Positions 4,514 to 5,847 of a stretch of DNA of 5,847 nt are shown piece after piece (the first letter of the stretch is position 1; the number at the start of each line of letters is the position of its first letter). Source of the stretch: an uncultured Clostridia bacterium. Lineage in GTDB: Bacteria > Bacillota > Clostridia > Christensenellales > CAG-917. A model generated the notes under the pieces. It saw only the letters and a program-made list of their open reading frames with translations, was not told where the DNA came from and did not search any database. Made by a program: the position numbers and the translations under genes. The stretch covers positions 1-5,847 of the forward strand of contig CAMGKS010000082.1 in assembly GCA_946056785.1 (NCBI GenBank). Direction: 5' to 3'.

Positions 4514-5476
4514 ATGAAAGGAAAAGTAACAATAATCGGTAGCGGTCACGTCGGTTCTACGCTTGCGTACAGCCTTCTTGCCACTGAAACTGCAAACGAA
4601 GTCGTACTCATCGACCTTGACAAGGAAAAAGCGTTTGGCGAGGCTATGGATATAAGTCAGGCATTGCCGTTTTTACAACCTGCTACGATTTATATGGGCG
4701 ATTATACCGACGCAAAAGGTTCGGATATCGTTATAATTACGTCAGGCTTGGGAAGACGTCCGGGGCAGACGAGAATAGACCTTGCAAGCACAAACGTCGG
4801 AATTATGAAAAGCATTATTCCTCAGATTGTCAAGTATGCTCCCGATGCTTTTTATATAATCGTTGCTAATCCTGTCGACGTTTTGACGTATCAATTTATA
4901 ACCACTTCGGGAATTCCTGCACACAAGGTCATCGGTTCGGGTACGATTTTGGATACGGCAAGACTCCGTGCAAAAATTTCGGAAGCGTTTTCCGTCAGAC
5001 AGGATCAGATTTACGCACACGTTTTCGGTGAACACGGCGATCACAGTTTTATCCCTTGGTCGATGGCAACTATAAACAGCATTCCTCTTAAACTTTACGT
5101 AAAAAGTTTGACTTCTCCATATGCTAAAGAACACGAATTCAGCATGGAAGCGGTTGAAGAATACGTTCGTACGTCGGGAGCGCAGATTATCGCAAGAAAG
5201 GGCGTTACGAATTACGGAATTGCAGCTTCCGTCACCAGAATTTGTCGTTGTCTCTTTTCCAGAAAAGAAACTATTCTTACGGTTTCAACGTTGCTCAACG
5301 GCGAATACGGCATTAAGGACGTAGCTATGTCCACGATGAGCGTCGTCGGTTGCAACGGCATTATGACAAACATTGCTCCTCCGCTTGCTGAAAACGAAGT
5401 GCAAGAACTTTACGAGGCGGGCAACGTTCTTAAAGACGTAATCAAACAGGTTTTGGAAAACAACAATTACAATTAA
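4514..5476 (+). CDS. ldh: L-lactate dehydrogenase family enzyme (Arg at the specificity position)
   Basis: This is a 320-residue NAD-dependent 2-hydroxyacid dehydrogenase of the LDH/MDH family, which in fermenters reduces pyruvate to L-lactate to regenerate NAD. The Rossmann motif GSGHVG (9-14) is present, with Asp34 after strand 2 favouring NAD over NADP. Substrate and catalytic residues are Arg87 (TRIDL), Asn119 (ANPVD), Asp147 with Arg150 (ILDTARLR), His174 (GEHGD) and Thr232 (KGVTNYGIA). GEHGD, the later IPWS and the YGIA segment are LDH-like. However, the mobile-loop segment reads GRRPGQTR, placing Arg81 where LDH normally has Gln102; Arg there is the malate dehydrogenase signature. Substrate could therefore be oxaloacetate or another 2-oxo acid. 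The start has a modest SD (ggaag, 7 nt upstream). The gene is monocistronic, bounded by terminators at 4271-4299 and 5529-5556. Confidence 0.85.
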   Translation: MKGKVTIIGSGHVGSTLAYSLLATETANEVVLIDLDKEKAFGEAMDISQALPFLQPATIYMGDYTDAKGSDIVIITSGLGRRPGQTRIDLASTNVGIMKSIIPQIVKYAPDAFYIIVANPVDVLTYQFITTSGIPAHKVIGSGTILDTARLRAKISEAFSVRQDQIYAHVFGEHGDHSFIPWSMATINSIPLKLYVKSLTSPYAKEHEFSMEAVEEYVRTSGAQIIARKGVTNYGIAASVTRICRCLFSRKETILTVSTLLNGEYGIKDVAMSTMSVVGCNGIMTNIAPPLAENEVQELYEAGNVLKDVIKQVLENNNYN

Positions 5477-5528
5477 TCTCAAAATTACAGCGTTAAATTT
5501 TATGGCGAAATACAGGAAAGTTGTAGCA

Positions 5529-5556
5529 AAAAAACGGCAATAGCCGTTTTTTCTTT
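5529..5556 (+). terminator. Rho-independent terminator of ldh
   Basis: aaaaaacggc (5529-5538) pairs perfectly with gccgtttttt (5543-5552) around an aata loop and is followed by cttt. It lies about 52 nt after the ldh stop. The A-run on the left arm may allow termination in both directions. Confidence 0.88.
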
Positions 5557-5847
5557 ACCGATTTTAAAATTTTTCAGTACGTTTTCGGTGCTTTTCGAAT
5601 GTGAACGAAAAGTAAACAAGGCGTTTTGTCGCTTTCAAAAAAATTAAAGAAATTAATTTAAGACCATTTTCTGATTTCAGGCAATTAAAATAAAATTTAT
5701 TTAATTACTTTTTAGTTGTTTCAATTAGCTGTTTCAATTAGTCGTTTCAATAAGTCATTTCAATTAGTCGTTTCAATAAGTCGTTTTAAGTTAAAAGTCG
5801 CCGGATAAACGGCAGACTTAAAATAAACACACTTATTTAAATAAAAC
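5557..5847. other. AT-rich intergenic region, no gene seen
   Basis: No supportable coding region was found to the right edge on either strand. It holds a 7-bp hairpin, cttttcg (5591-5597) with cgaaaag (5606-5612) around an 8-nt loop, then AT-rich sequence and the 13-bp tandem array at 5713-5790. No clear promoter for a gene beyond the edge could be assigned. Confidence 0.55.
5713..5790 (+). repeat. Six tandem 13-bp repeats
   Basis: Abutting units lie at 5713-5725, 5726-5738, 5739-5751, 5752-5764, 5765-5777 and 5778-5790, with consensus tagtcgtttcaat. Units 3 and 5 are identical; the others differ by one or two bases, and the last is the most diverged (aagtcgttttaag). There are no spacers, so it is not a CRISPR. 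The unit is not a multiple of 3, and the frames contain stops. Confidence 0.85.

Noticed and set aside
4742..5134. 130-codon open frame on the minus strand within ldh
   Set aside because: It is fully antisense to a clearly conserved dehydrogenase and its translation looks like out-of-frame sequence.
5713..5790. Possible CRISPR array
   Set aside because: Units of 13 bp abut directly with no spacers, and no cas genes are present.

Overview
This is an AT-rich window with short spacers inside gene blocks, Shine-Dalgarno (SD) sequences of the AGGAGG type and a lipoprotein. It looks like the chromosome of a low-GC, Gram-positive-type fermentative bacterium (Bacillota, probably class Clostridia). 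The species cannot be read from the sequence. All recognised genes are on the + strand. No phage, transposase, CRISPR, tRNA or rRNA signal was seen.

Layout: (1) Positions 1-540 are non-coding and very AT-rich. They hold a diverged direct repeat (copies 112 bp apart), an AT hairpin, a terminator-like hairpin near 420-446 and three tandem 16-bp units at 461-508. (2) About 576-1208 encodes a predicted lipoprotein of unknown function. (3) 1260-3771 is a tight four-gene block behind a good sigma-A-type promoter: HU-type DNA-binding protein, a two-domain class II aldolase/adducin-like protein, purine nucleoside phosphorylase (deoD) and cytidine deaminase (cdd). The gene junctions are +3 nt, a 19-nt overlap and a 1-nt overlap, so translation is probably coupled. 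(4) 3903-4214 is a small unrecognised gene with its own promoter and a strong SD, ended by a clear terminator at 4271-4299. (5) 4514-5476 encodes an L-lactate dehydrogenase-family enzyme with a leader of more than 100 nt carrying two candidate promoters and a dyad, and a terminator at 5529-5556. (6) 5557-5847 is non-coding and contains six tandem 13-bp units.

How the genes may work together: DeoD and Cdd are nucleoside-salvage enzymes. DeoD releases (deoxy)ribose-1-phosphate from purine nucleosides and Cdd deaminates (deoxy)cytidine. The aldolase-like protein sits directly before them and overlaps deoD, so a role connected to pentose phosphate or nucleoside metabolism is a fair guess, but its catalytic residues are altered. 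The lactate dehydrogenase homologue would re-oxidise NADH in fermentation. It carries Arg where lactate dehydrogenases normally have the specificity Gln.

Most of the window is ordinary housekeeping DNA. The points most worth checking are the degenerate duplicated aldolase fold, the Arg at the specificity position of the LDH homologue, and the short tandem arrays in the two outer intergenic regions. I see no convincing evidence of a new multi-gene system.
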